Source of the DNA: GCA-2699445 sp032127075
GTDB taxonomy: Bacteria > Actinomycetota > Actinomycetes > S36-B12 > GCA-2699445
Length of the DNA: 25,673 bases
Assembly (NCBI GenBank): GCA_032127075.1
Contig: JAQAZZ010000222.1
Span: 1-25,673, forward strand
Direction: 5' to 3'
Position numbers and translations under genes: made by a program. Below the pieces are notes generated by a model, which saw only the letters and a list, made by a program, of their open reading frames with translations, made no database searches and was not told where the DNA came from. This document shows, piece by piece, positions 12,639 to 21,359 of this stretch (its first letter is position 1; every line of letters starts with the position of its first letter).

Positions 12639-15184
12639 TGCTCCGCGCCACACTGCGGACCGCCTTCGCCCACAAGGGCCGTCTGCTGCTCACCACCCTC
12701 GCTGTTGTCCTGGGTGTCGCGTTCATCACCGGGACGCTGATGCTCACCAACGCACTGGACCGCACCTTCGTCAGCATCATCGAGGGCAGTGCCCAAGACG
12801 TGCAGATCACCAAGAAGCCGGCCGTGGACCTCGACCTGACCGGAGACCGCGGCGATGCCGCCCCACTGCTGGTGGGCCAGAAGGTCGTCGAGCAGGTCCG
12901 GGAAGTGCCCGGGGTCGCGGCTGCCCAGGGCGGGGTGACCCGCAACGGTGTCTACCTGCTGGACACCGACGGCGAGGTCGTCGGCGCCGTCGGACCGCCG
13001 GCGTTGGGGGTGAACTGGCCGCAGGACGAGGCCGTGAGTGTCGCCACCCTCACCGAAGGTCGCGCTCCGGCGGCCGACAACGAGATAGCCGTCGATGACA
13101 CCACCTTCCCGCTCATCGGTGCCGATGTCGGGGACCGGGTCGAGGTCATCACGCCCGAGGGGCAGATCAAGACCAAACTCGTCGGCGTGTTCCGATTCGG
13201 GGAGACCGGCGGCCTGGCCGGAGCCACGCTGACAGCATTCACGCCGCAACGGGCGCAGGAACTGCTGGCCGAACCCGGCAAGTGGACGGCCGTGGACGTC
13301 GCCGTTGCGGAAGGATCGTCCGACGAAGACGTCGCGGCGGCGATAGAGGCGGCGCTCGACAACGACCAGTTCGATGTGCAGACGCGCGCGGAGCAAGTCG
13401 AGGCGCAGAGCGACTCCCTGCGCGCAGGCCTGTCGTTCTTCAACTACTTCCTGGTCGGATTCGCCGCGGTGTCGCTCTTCGTGGCGGCGTTCCTGATCTA
13501 CAACACGTTCACCATGCTGGTCGCCCAACGCGCCCGAGAACTGGCCCTGCTGCGAGCCATCGGAGCCACTCGCCGCCAGGTCCTGGCGGGTGTGCTGACC
13601 GAAGCCGCCCTGGTGGCGGCAGTTGCGGTCGTCTTCGGCATCGGTGCCGGCTACCTGTTCGCGGTGGGCTTGGGCGTATTCTTCACCTCCTTCGGGTTGA
13701 GCCTCACCGCTGGAATCTCGGTCACCCCCGCGGCCATCGCATGGGCGGCCGCAGTGGGCTTCGTCGTGACGCTGCTGTCGGCGCTGCTGCCCGCAGCCAG
13801 GGGATCGCGGGTGGCACCGGTGGCCGCCCTGCGCGACGCCGAGGGTGGTGCTGAGGGCATCGGCCGGGTGCGCACCGTCCTCGGCCTGCTGGTACTCGCC
13901 GCGGCCGGTTGGGTGCTGTGGTCGGGCCTGGCCAACGAGGAGACCTCGGGGCGGGCGGCGCAGGCGGGCCTGGGTTCGCTGCTGCTGCTGATAGCCGCGC
14001 TTCTGCTCGCGCCAATCCTGGGCGTGGGGCTCATCGGGCTTCTCACCCCGGTGATGGCCCTGATCGGCCGCACGACCGGCCGCCTCGCCGCGCGCAACGC
14101 CGTGCGGGCGCCGCGACGACTCGCCGCCACGGCCAGCGCCCTGACCATCGGCTTGGCCCTCGTGGTGTCGGCGACGATCGTGACGGTGTCTGCCCAGTCT
14201 TCGGTATCGGGGCTCATCGACCGGGCGTTCCAGGCCGAGTTCGTGGTGGCCACCCAGACGGCGCAACCCTTCGAGACCGCGATCGCCGACGACATCCGAC
14301 GCATCGACGGGGTGAAGCAAGTGTTCAGCGAGTCGGGCGGTCCGGTGCAGATCGACGGGGAGCAGACAGGCGTGACCGCCGTCGGCGGCGGTCCGCTGGA
14401 CGAGGTCTACGACCTCGAAGTGACCGAGGGCTCCGTCGCCGACCTCGGTGACCGGGAAGCGGTCGTGAGCAGCGACCTGGCGGCAGACGAAGACTGGTCG
14501 GTGGGGGACAAGGTCGCCATCGTCTTCCCCAGCGGGGACGAGCGCCGCTACACGTTGGTGGGCGAGTACGAGTCGAACGTCCTGATCACCGGTCTGGTCA
14601 TCGATCTGGCCGACTACCGCGAGGTCGGCGGGGCCGCCCTGGACCGGCAGCTGTATGTGGTGCTGGACGAGGGCGTGGACCCCGGTGCAGTCCTGCCCGA
14701 GGTGGAGGACGCGGCGTCGGCGAACCCGCTGGTGTCGGTGCTGGACCAGACGCAGATCAAGGAACAGAACTCCGCACAGCTGGATCAGTTGCTGTACTTC
14801 GTGTACGCGCTGTTGGGGTTGTCGGTGATCATCGCCGCCCTCGGAGTAGTGAACACCCTCACCCTCTCGGTGGTGGAGCGCACGCGGGAGCTGGGACTGC
14901 TGCGCGCCGTCGGGGCTACCCGGCGACAGATCCGCCGGGCGGTGCGCTGGGAGGCGGTAGTGGTAGCCGTCCTCGGCGCAGTGCTCGGCATCGCCGTGGG
15001 GGTGGCCTCGGGAGTCGCCCTGCAGCGCGCGCTCGCCGATGCAGGCATCGACCAGCTCGCGGTCCCCACCTCGACCCTGCTGGCCATCATGGTGCTGGCG
15101 TTGATCATCGGCGTGCTGGCATCAGTCCTGCCCGCGCGCCGGGCCGCCCGGCTCAACATCCTCGAAGCCATCGCCGAAGAGTGA
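12638..15184 (+). CDS. ABC transporter permease, duplicated FtsX/MacB type
   Basis: This 848-residue protein has two FtsX modules. The first has a membrane anchor (about 17-38), an extracytoplasmic MacB-like domain (about 40-262), and three helices around RARELALLRAIGATRRQV (298-315). The second has a helix near 500-520, another external domain (about 520-715), and three helices around RTRELGLLRAVGATRRQI (748-765). Two further helices (about 412-470) join the halves. The paired, near-identical RREL motifs face the ATPase. This form is common in actinobacteria and acts with the ATPase just upstream, perhaps in export or extraction of lipids, peptides or antibiotics; the substrate cannot be told. 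The last 63 bases overlap the 3' end of the convergent ligase gene. Confidence 0.93.
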   Translation: MLRATLRTAFAHKGRLLLTTLAVVLGVAFITGTLMLTNALDRTFVSIIEGSAQDVQITKKPAVDLDLTGDRGDAAPLLVGQKVVEQVREVPGVAAAQGGVTRNGVYLLDTDGEVVGAVGPPALGVNWPQDEAVSVATLTEGRAPAADNEIAVDDTTFPLIGADVGDRVEVITPEGQIKTKLVGVFRFGETGGLAGATLTAFTPQRAQELLAEPGKWTAVDVAVAEGSSDEDVAAAIEAALDNDQFDVQTRAEQVEAQSDSLRAGLSFFNYFLVGFAAVSLFVAAFLIYNTFTMLVAQRARELALLRAIGATRRQVLAGVLTEAALVAAVAVVFGIGAGYLFAVGLGVFFTSFGLSLTAGISVTPAAIAWAAAVGFVVTLLSALLPAARGSRVAPVAALRDAEGGAEGIGRVRTVLGLLVLAAAGWVLWSGLANEETSGRAAQAGLGSLLLLIAALLLAPILGVGLIGLLTPVMALIGRTTGRLAARNAVRAPRRLAATASALTIGLALVVSATIVTVSAQSSVSGLIDRAFQAEFVVATQTAQPFETAIADDIRRIDGVKQVFSESGGPVQIDGEQTGVTAVGGGPLDEVYDLEVTEGSVADLGDREAVVSSDLAADEDWSVGDKVAIVFPSGDERRYTLVGEYESNVLITGLVIDLADYREVGGAALDRQLYVVLDEGVDPGAVLPEVEDAASANPLVSVLDQTQIKEQNSAQLDQLLYFVYALLGLSVIIAALGVVNTLTLSVVERTRELGLLRAVGATRRQIRRAVRWEAVVVAVLGAVLGIAVGVASGVALQRALADAGIDQLAVPTSTLLAIMVLALIIGVLASVLPARRAARLNILEAIAEE

Positions 15185-16792
15185 CTCCGAGGGCTTGCCG
15201 AGCAGCCGGCGCATGACCTTGCCGGTCTCGCTGTGGGGGAGTTCGGTGTGCACGACCACCTCCCGCGGCCGCTGGTAGGGGGCCAACTCCCGCCGGGCGT
15301 GGGCGAGGACGAGGTCGGGCAGCTCAGCGGGGTCGGTGTCCGCGCTGGGCACCACGTGGACAACCACTTGTTCGCCGAACAGCGGGTCCGGCGTGCCGAC
15401 GGCAGCGACGTCGGCGACTTCCGGCATGGCGCGCAGGACGGTCTCCACCTCGGCCGGATGCACGTTCTCCCCGCCGCTGATGATCAGATCGTCGGCTCGG
15501 CCGTGGACGAACAGGAAACCGTCGGCATCCAACCGCCCCGCATCACCGGTCGCCACCAGCCCGTCGCGCCGATCGGTGTCGCCGCCGTCGATGTACCCGG
15601 AGAACGCGGCCGGGGAGCCCACCCAGATCTCGCCCTCGTGGCCAACCGCGACCGGGTGGCCGTGTCGGTCCAGGATCCGCACCGCGACCCCGGGCAGGGG
15701 CAGGCCCGCCGTATCCGGGTGGGCCAGCAGATCGTCGGGCGACGCGACGCTGACGTAGCCGACTTCGGTGGAGCCGTACAGGTTGTACAGAACCGGACCG
15801 AACTGGGACTGGAACCTCGCAACGACGTCCGGCGGCAGCAGCGACCCGCTCACCAGCACTCCGCGCAGCCCCGACAGGTTCCGCTCGCCGGGTCCGGCCG
15901 CCGCGAGGCGCCCCAGCACGACGGGGGTGGTGATGATCAGATCTGCCCGGTTCCGCTCGGCGGCATCCAGCACCGCCGTCGCCGTGGGGTGGGGGACCAT
16001 CACCTCGGTCGTGTCCAGCAGCGAAGTGAGGCGATGGTTCAGCCAGCCCCAGGAGTGGAACATCGGTGCGGCCATCACGTGGGTGCCCCGCTCGCGGTAG
16101 GGCAGCGATGACAGCAGGGCCACCACCGCCGCCAGCGGTGTCCGGCTGCGGTCTGCACCCTTGGGCCGCCCGGTGGTGCCCGAGGTGAGGATGATGTGCC
16201 TCCCGCCGCCGACCACCGGCCCCACCCCGGGGCGGGAGTCGGCCGCAAGCAGGCCCGGGAGCGCCACTGTCGGCACATCGTCGGGTAGCCGCCGCGCCAG
16301 ATCGGCATCTGCAAGCACCAGGTGGAGACCATGGTGGTGCACCAGGTCGGCCAGCTGAGCGGCTGGGAAGCCGGTGTTCAGGTAGAACAGGTCGGCCCCG
16401 GTCCGCCCCACGGCGGCGACGGCCACGGCGAAGGCCAAGGAGTTGCGCCCCAGCAGCCCGACACGTGACCCCGGTGCGCATCCCTCGGCGGCGAGGAAGC
16501 CGGCAGCCGCCCGGGTGATCCGCTCGGCGTCGGCGAAGGTTGGTCCCGGCTCGCCATCCTCCTCGACAGCGGGGGAACCGGGGTGCCGATCCGCGGCGCC
16601 GGCGTAGCCGAATCCGGGAGACAGCCCGAAGGCGAGCAGGTCCCGGGAGATCCGGGCCAGCGTCAATGGACCCAGCGGGACCGTCAAGCCGGACGCGACG
16701 TAGGCTCGCACTCCGCCGCGGGTAAGGCTCACGGCGGCGCGCGCGTCATGGGCAGCCCGGCGCACCACGCCTAACGGGTTGGCGGACACCAT
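15122..16792 (-). CDS. AMP-dependent acyl-CoA synthetase/ligase
   Basis: From ATG 16792 this has 556 residues. It has the P-loop LTSGTTGRPKG (202-212), YGSTE (339-343), ATGDAGRLDADG (414-425) and ETGKVMRR with the catalytic Lys525, the full set for carboxylate adenylation followed by CoA thioesterification. The N-terminal domain ends with a GRADDLIISGGENVHP-type hinge (431-446). It probably activates a fatty acid, but the chain length is unknown. On the minus strand GCGAAGGTG before the ATG may serve as the ribosome binding site. In-frame starts further up add Arg-rich residues. After the usual C-terminal MRRLLGK the frame runs on for about 23 residues (SESLFGDGFEDVEPGG...) antisense to the permease gene, which suggests the original stop was lost. 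Confidence 0.92.
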   Translation of the reverse strand: MVSANPLGVVRRAAHDARAAVSLTRGGVRAYVASGLTVPLGPLTLARISRDLLAFGLSPGFGYAGAADRHPGSPAVEEDGEPGPTFADAERITRAAAGFLAAEGCAPGSRVGLLGRNSLAFAVAVAAVGRTGADLFYLNTGFPAAQLADLVHHHGLHLVLADADLARRLPDDVPTVALPGLLAADSRPGVGPVVGGGRHIILTSGTTGRPKGADRSRTPLAAVVALLSSLPYRERGTHVMAAPMFHSWGWLNHRLTSLLDTTEVMVPHPTATAVLDAAERNRADLIITTPVVLGRLAAAGPGERNLSGLRGVLVSGSLLPPDVVARFQSQFGPVLYNLYGSTEVGYVSVASPDDLLAHPDTAGLPLPGVAVRILDRHGHPVAVGHEGEIWVGSPAAFSGYIDGGDTDRRDGLVATGDAGRLDADGFLFVHGRADDLIISGGENVHPAEVETVLRAMPEVADVAAVGTPDPLFGEQVVVHVVPSADTDPAELPDLVLAHARRELAPYQRPREVVVHTELPHSETGKVMRRLLGKPSESLFGDGFEDVEPGGPARGQD

Positions 16793-16800
16793 GGGGCACC

Positions 16801-16832
16801 TTCGCACGTTCGCACCTTCGCGCCTTCGGCGG
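16801..16832. repeat. Four imperfect 8-base tandem repeats
   Basis: Units TTCGCACG, TTCGCACC, TTCGCGCC and TTCGGCGG follow each other directly. On the minus strand they appear as repeated GGNGCGAA and lie just upstream of the acyl-CoA ligase start, where they provide several AAGG-type ribosome-binding-like sequences. Confidence 0.65.
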
Positions 16833-17001
16833 ATCACGGGATCGGTTGGTGGGCGGCGCATAGCCCCTCCCGACGATCTCGGCGCCGATTCCTGCGGTCG
16901 CCGTATCTGCCCGTAGTGTCACCCATCTGCTGCGTAGGGCGCCAACTCCCACCCATGGGGGACAGGCGGCTGCGGGCGTGCCGGCAGGGAGAGGGGCCCG
17001 G

Positions 17002-17031
17002 TGCATGCATATATGGACGTATGCGTATACT
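17002..17031 (+). promoter_or_regulatory. argC promoter with ArgR-box-like palindromes
   Basis: In a very GC-rich setting this 30-base stretch is AT-rich and full of palindromes: TGCATGCA (17002-17009), GCATATATGGACGTATGC (17007-17024; five-base arms GCATA/TATGC) and GTATGCGTATAC (17019-17030, outer arms GTAT/ATAC). This is the style of the ARG boxes of actinobacteria, which hold two adjacent 18-base half-sites. TATACT at 17026-17031 is a good -10 hexamer and ends eight bases before the argC GTG. ArgR bound with arginine would therefore block the polymerase. The regulator itself is encoded within the operon. Confidence 0.7.
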
Positions 17032-17039
17032 CAGCGCTT

Positions 17040-18080
17040 GTGACAGCGCAGAGGTATCGCACCGCCGTGGCCGGCGCCAGCGGCTACTCCGGCGGAGAGT
17101 TGGTACGCCTCGTCGAGTCGCATCCGTCATTGGAGCTGACAGCGGCGGCGGCGGGCAGCAAAGCGGGTCAGCGACTGGCCGCCGTGCACCCGCAGCTGAC
17201 AGCGCTCGGCGATATCGAGTTGCAGCCCACGACCGCAGAAGTGTTGGGGCAGGCCGACGTGGTGTTCCTCGCGCTGCCTCACGGCGAGTCGGCGGCGCTG
17301 GTCCGGGAACTCGCCGGTGTGCCCCTCATCGTGGATCTCGGTGCCGACTTCCGACTCGCGGACGCCGGCGACTGGGAGCACTACTACGGCGGCGAGCATG
17401 CTGGCTCCTGGGTATACGGCCTTCCGGAGATGCAGGGCAGCCGCGATCAGATCGCCGGCAGCAAGCGCATCGCCAACCCGGGCTGCTACGCCACCGCGAT
17501 CACCCTGTCGCTGGCTCCCCTGCTCGCAGCGGGCCTCATCGAGCCGGACGACATCGTGGTCGTGGCCGCCAGCGGCACCAGCGGAGCCGGCCGAAAGGCC
17601 GCCGAGGCGCTGCTGGCCAGCGAGGTCGCCGGGTCGATGAGTGCCTACAAGGTAGGCGGAGTGCATCAGCACACCCCGGAGGTCGAGCAGGCGCTGACCG
17701 CTGCGGCGGGTCAGCCGGCGTCGCTGCTGTTCACGCCGCTGCTGGCGCCCATGTCCCGCGGCATCCTGGCCACGGCGACCGCGCGCACGACCGGGGGAGC
17801 CGACGCCGCGGCTGTGGCGCAGTGCCTCCGAGCGGCGTACCGCGACACCCCTTTCGTACATGTTCTTCCCGACGGCCGATGGCCCGCCACCGCTTCGGTG
17901 TACGGCAGCAACAGCGTGCACCTTCAGGCCACGGTCGATCCGCGCACGGGTCGCGCCACTGTGGTCGCAGCGCTGGACAACCTCGTCAAAGGGGCGGCCG
18001 GTCAGGCCATTCAGAACGCCAACATCTCCCTCGGTCTCGACGAGACCGCCGGACTGCCCGTGCTGGGGGTGGCGCCATGA
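17040..18080 (+). CDS. argC: N-acetyl-gamma-glutamyl-phosphate reductase
   Basis: This 346-residue enzyme reduces N-acetylglutamyl-5-phosphate to the semialdehyde with NADPH, step three of arginine synthesis, in the cytoplasm. It has the nucleotide-binding GASGYSGGE (12-20), the active-site Cys149 in NPGCYATA, and the conserved VVAASGTSGAGRKA and YKVGGVHQHTPE regions. The length is usual for the family. I chose the GTG at 17040 because it lies just after a -10 TATACT and a palindromic operator; an in-frame ATG at 17013 would place the operator inside the coding region. Its TGA overlaps the argJ ATG by four bases. It is the first gene of the operon and therefore most directly exposed to ArgR control. 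Confidence 0.95.
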   Translation: MTAQRYRTAVAGASGYSGGELVRLVESHPSLELTAAAAGSKAGQRLAAVHPQLTALGDIELQPTTAEVLGQADVVFLALPHGESAALVRELAGVPLIVDLGADFRLADAGDWEHYYGGEHAGSWVYGLPEMQGSRDQIAGSKRIANPGCYATAITLSLAPLLAAGLIEPDDIVVVAASGTSGAGRKAAEALLASEVAGSMSAYKVGGVHQHTPEVEQALTAAAGQPASLLFTPLLAPMSRGILATATARTTGGADAAAVAQCLRAAYRDTPFVHVLPDGRWPATASVYGSNSVHLQATVDPRTGRATVVAALDNLVKGAAGQAIQNANISLGLDETAGLPVLGVAP

Positions 18081-19234
18081 GCACCGGGGTGACCGCCGCC
18101 GCTGGATTCCGCGCGGCGGGTGTGGTTGCGGGCCTGAAGGAATCGGGCGCCCCCGACGTCGCCGTGGTCATCAACGACGGCCCGGCCCAGGCCGCCGCCG
18201 GAGTGTTCACCACCAATCGTTTCGCCGCGGCGCCGGTGCTGTGGACCCGCCAGTGCCTCGCCGCAGGCGGTATGCATGCGGTCGTGCTCAACTCCGGCGG
18301 CGCAAACGCCTGCACCGGCCCCGACGGATTCGCCGATACCCACCACACCGCCGAGCACCTCGCCGGTCTGCTTGACTGCGGTCCCATAGAGGTGGGCGTC
18401 TGCTCCACCGGGCTGATCGGCATCCGGCTGCCGATGGAACGGCTGCTGCCGGGCATCGCCGCCGCCGTCGCCGAGGCGAGCGCCGATGGCGGCGCGGCGG
18501 CCGCACAAGCCATCATGACCACCGACAGCCGCCCCAAGACGGCCGAGCACAGCGGCGGTGCTTTCACCGTGGGCGGTATGGCGAAGGGTGCGGGCATGCT
18601 CGCGCCGGGCATGGCCACCATGCTGTCGGTCGTCACGACCGACGCTGCTGCCGAACCGGAAGTCCTGCAGCGGGTCCTGCAGCGTGCCGCCGCCACCACA
18701 TTCGACCGCGTCGATTCCGACGGCTGCATGTCCACCAACGACACCGTGCTGCTGCTCGCCTCGGGCGCCGCGGGCATCGTGCCGAGCGAGGAGGAGTTGC
18801 CTGCGGCGGTCACCGCCGTCTGCGCCGACCTCTCCCGGCAGTTGGTCGCCGACGCCGAGGGTGCCAGCAAAGAAATCAGCATCGAGGTCCGCGCCGCCGC
18901 CAGTGAAGACGACGCCGTGGCGGCAGCCCGGGCGGTGGCCCGCAGCAACCTGGTCAAATGCGCCATGCACGGCGAGGATCCCAACTGGGGCCGCATCCTG
19001 TCCGCGGTCGGCACCACCGACGCCGCCTTCGAACCCGACAGGGTGGATGTCGCAGTCAACGGCGTCCGGGTATGCCGGTCCGGCGGTGTCGGGGACGACC
19101 GCAACCTGGTGGACCTGTCCGGCAGGCAGGTCCACATCCAGATCGACCTCTCCGCCGGGCGCAGCACTGCCACGGTGTGGACCAACGATCTGACCGCCGA
19201 CTACGTGCACGAGAACTCCGCCTACTCCACCTGA
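18077..19234 (+). CDS. argJ: Bifunctional glutamate N-acetyltransferase / ornithine acetyltransferase
   Basis: This 385-residue protein moves the acetyl group from N-acetylornithine to glutamate, closing the acetyl cycle, and may also use acetyl-CoA. It has the self-cleavage region KGAGMLAPGMATMLS, where Thr181 would become the N-terminal nucleophile of the beta subunit. FTTNRFAAAPV, STGLIGIRLP and the C-terminal NDLTADYVHENSAYST are typical. HGEDPNWGRIL marks the substrate region. The start ATG overlaps the argC stop (ATGA). With ArgJ present the cell does not need separate argE, and argA may be dispensable. The family length and motifs match fully. Confidence 0.95.
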   Translation: MSTGVTAAAGFRAAGVVAGLKESGAPDVAVVINDGPAQAAAGVFTTNRFAAAPVLWTRQCLAAGGMHAVVLNSGGANACTGPDGFADTHHTAEHLAGLLDCGPIEVGVCSTGLIGIRLPMERLLPGIAAAVAEASADGGAAAAQAIMTTDSRPKTAEHSGGAFTVGGMAKGAGMLAPGMATMLSVVTTDAAAEPEVLQRVLQRAAATTFDRVDSDGCMSTNDTVLLLASGAAGIVPSEEELPAAVTAVCADLSRQLVADAEGASKEISIEVRAAASEDDAVAAARAVARSNLVKCAMHGEDPNWGRILSAVGTTDAAFEPDRVDVAVNGVRVCRSGGVGDDRNLVDLSGRQVHIQIDLSAGRSTATVWTNDLTADYVHENSAYST

Positions 19235-19242
19235 GGCCCGAC

Positions 19243-20151
19243 ATGTCCACCCTGCGCACCCTCGACCGCGACACCGCGATGGCGCACGCGGGCGTGATGG
19301 CCAGTGCCTTGCCCTGGCTGTTGCGGTTCCACGGTGCGACCGTCGTGCTGAAGTACGGCGGCAACGCCATGACCGAGCCGGACCTCAAACGGGCCTTCGC
19401 CGAAGACGTCGTATTCCTGCGCCTCGCCGGCCTCAAACCCGTCGTCGTCCACGGCGGCGGTCCCCAGATCTCCAGCATGCTGCAGCGCCTCGACGTGCCC
19501 AGCGAGTTCAAAGGCGGCTACCGGGTCACCAGCAAAGAGGCCATGGACGTCGTGCGAATGGTGCTCACCGGTCAGGTGCAGCGCGAGATCGTTGGGCTCA
19601 TCAACGAGCACGGCCCCTTCGCGGTCGGAGTCTCCGGCGAAGATGCCCACCTGTTCACGGCGCGGCGGCGCGGCGGCGAAGTCGACGGCGAGCCGGTGGA
19701 CATCGGGTTCGTCGGCGACATCGTCAACGTCCGACCCGACTTCGCCACCACCCTCATCGACGACGGCCTCATCCCGGTGGTTTCCAGCGTGGGAATGGAC
19801 GACGAGGGCAATGTCTACAACGTCAACGCCGACGCCGCCGCAGCCGCGCTGGCGATCGCACTCGAAGCGGACAAGTTCGTCCTGCTGACGGATGTGGAGG
19901 GCCTGTACGCCGACTGGCCCCGATCCGGCGAGGTGATCCGCACCATGTCGCTGTCGGAACTCGCCGCGCTCATGCCCCGCCTCGAGTCGGGAATGCGGCC
20001 CAAGATGCAGGCGTGCGCCGACGCGGTGACGGCCGGAATCGCGCGTGCGCACATCATCGATGGCCGCATCCCGCACTCGCTGTTGCTCGAGGTCTTCACC
20101 GACGACGGCGTCGGAACCATGGTGCTGCCGGACGGGGTGGCCGACGAATGA
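19243..20151 (+). CDS. argB: Acetylglutamate kinase
   Basis: This 302-residue enzyme phosphorylates N-acetylglutamate with ATP, the committed step. Motifs are VVLKYGGNAM (34-43) for ATP, VVVHGGGPQI (67-76) for the phosphate and substrate, and VYNVNADAAAAALA plus LLTDVEGLY in the C-lobe. The N-terminal helix (AGVMASALPWLLRFHG, 16-31) is the one that interlaces dimers in hexameric, arginine-inhibited kinases, so end-product feedback is likely. It starts nine bases after argJ, with a TGAGG ahead of the ATG, and its stop overlaps the argD start (ATGA). Confidence 0.96.
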   Translation: MSTLRTLDRDTAMAHAGVMASALPWLLRFHGATVVLKYGGNAMTEPDLKRAFAEDVVFLRLAGLKPVVVHGGGPQISSMLQRLDVPSEFKGGYRVTSKEAMDVVRMVLTGQVQREIVGLINEHGPFAVGVSGEDAHLFTARRRGGEVDGEPVDIGFVGDIVNVRPDFATTLIDDGLIPVVSSVGMDDEGNVYNVNADAAAAALAIALEADKFVLLTDVEGLYADWPRSGEVIRTMSLSELAALMPRLESGMRPKMQACADAVTAGIARAHIIDGRIPHSLLLEVFTDDGVGTMVLPDGVADE

Positions 20152-21359
20152 GCAGCACCCAGCAGTCCCAGTCCCGCTGGGATGCCGTCATGATGGCCAA
20201 CTACGGCACCCCGCCGCTCGCGGTGGTGTCCGGGCGGGGCTGCCGGCTCACCGACGTCGCCGGCAACGAGTACCTCGACCTCGTGGCCGGCATCGCGGTC
20301 TCCACCCTCGGCCACGCCCATCCGGCCATCGTCGAGGCCGTGACCCGGCAGTCCGCACAGCTCATCCACACCAGCAACCTGCTCATCCACGAACCAGGAC
20401 TCGAACTCGCCGAACGGCTGGTCGGCCACCTGGGGCACCCGGCGCGGGTGTTCTTCAGCCAGGACGGCGCCACCGCCAACGAAGCCGCCTACAAGATCGC
20501 CCGCAGGCACGGCTGGACCGCCGACCCCGACGGCGGCAGGCTGCGCATCATCGCAGCCGAGGGGTCCTTCCACGGCCGCACCATGGGCGCGCTGTCCATC
20601 ACGGGGAACCCGCCCAAGCGGGAGCCGTTCGAACCCTTGCCCGGGCCCGTCACCTTCGTGCCCTACGGCGATGCCGAGGCGCTTGCCGCGCAGATGGACG
20701 ACACGGTTGCGGCAGTCTTCCTGGAACCCGCGCTGGGGGAGGGCGGAATCGTTGCGCCGCCCCCGGGCTATCTGGCTGCGGCACGGATGCTGTGCGACGA
20801 GCACCGGGCGCTGCTGGTCGTCGACGAGGTCCAGTCGGGCATCGGGCGCACCGGTGATTGGTTCGCCAGCACCGCCCAAGGAGTCACCCCGGACATCGTC
20901 ACCCTGGCCAAGGGGCTTGCCGGTGGCCTCCCGCTCGGCGCTTGTATAGCCGTCGGGCCGGCCGGCGACCTGCTGCGGCCCGGCGATCATGGCACAACCT
21001 TCGGCGGCAACCCCGTCAGCTGTGCGGCGGCGCTGGCGGTCGTCGACACCATCGAAGCCGAGGGGCTGCTCGACTCCGTGCGCAGCGTGGGGGATCTGCT
21101 GGCGGCGGGATTCGACACGATCGACGACCCTTGGCTGGCCGGACACCGCGGTGTCGGATTGTGGCGGGCGCTTCAGTTGGCGGAATCCGTCGCACCGATG
21201 GTGGAGCGCAAGGCCCGCGAACTCGGATTCCTGGTGAACGCCGTGCGCCCGGACACCATCCGGCTGGCGCCGCCGCTGATCCTCACCGACGCGGAGGCCG
21301 AATCGTTCCTGGCGGCGCTGCCGGGCATCCTCCGGCAGGCGCGGGAGGGAGCGGCATGA
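20148..21359 (+). CDS. argD: Acetylornithine aminotransferase
   Basis: This 403-residue PLP enzyme (class III aminotransferase) makes N-acetylornithine from the semialdehyde with glutamate as amino donor, and often serves lysine synthesis too. Lys255 in TLAKGLAGGLPLGA is the Schiff-base residue, LLVVDEVQSGIGRTG holds the Asp that contacts the pyridine nitrogen, and EGSFHGRTMGALS is the usual loop. One oddity is the phosphate-loop region, VFFSQDGATANEAA, where the family usually has NSGAEANE, so Ser and Glu have changed to Asp and Thr. The start overlaps the argB stop and the stop overlaps the argR start, both by ATGA. In most actinobacterial arg operons argF follows here, but it does not in this window. 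Confidence 0.94.
   Translation: MSSTQQSQSRWDAVMMANYGTPPLAVVSGRGCRLTDVAGNEYLDLVAGIAVSTLGHAHPAIVEAVTRQSAQLIHTSNLLIHEPGLELAERLVGHLGHPARVFFSQDGATANEAAYKIARRHGWTADPDGGRLRIIAAEGSFHGRTMGALSITGNPPKREPFEPLPGPVTFVPYGDAEALAAQMDDTVAAVFLEPALGEGGIVAPPPGYLAAARMLCDEHRALLVVDEVQSGIGRTGDWFASTAQGVTPDIVTLAKGLAGGLPLGACIAVGPAGDLLRPGDHGTTFGGNPVSCAAALAVVDTIEAEGLLDSVRSVGDLLAAGFDTIDDPWLAGHRGVGLWRALQLAESVAPMVERKARELGFLVNAVRPDTIRLAPPLILTDAEAESFLAALPGILRQAREGAA

Noticed and set aside
12599..14320. 573-codon minus-strand frame across the permease gene
   Set aside because: Antisense shadow; low-complexity Gln/His/Arg/Gly sequence opposite a full FtsX permease.
16916..19234. 772-codon frame joining the argC region to argJ
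   Set aside because: Only the argJ part is real; the upstream part is an alternative frame of argC, which has its own complete protein.
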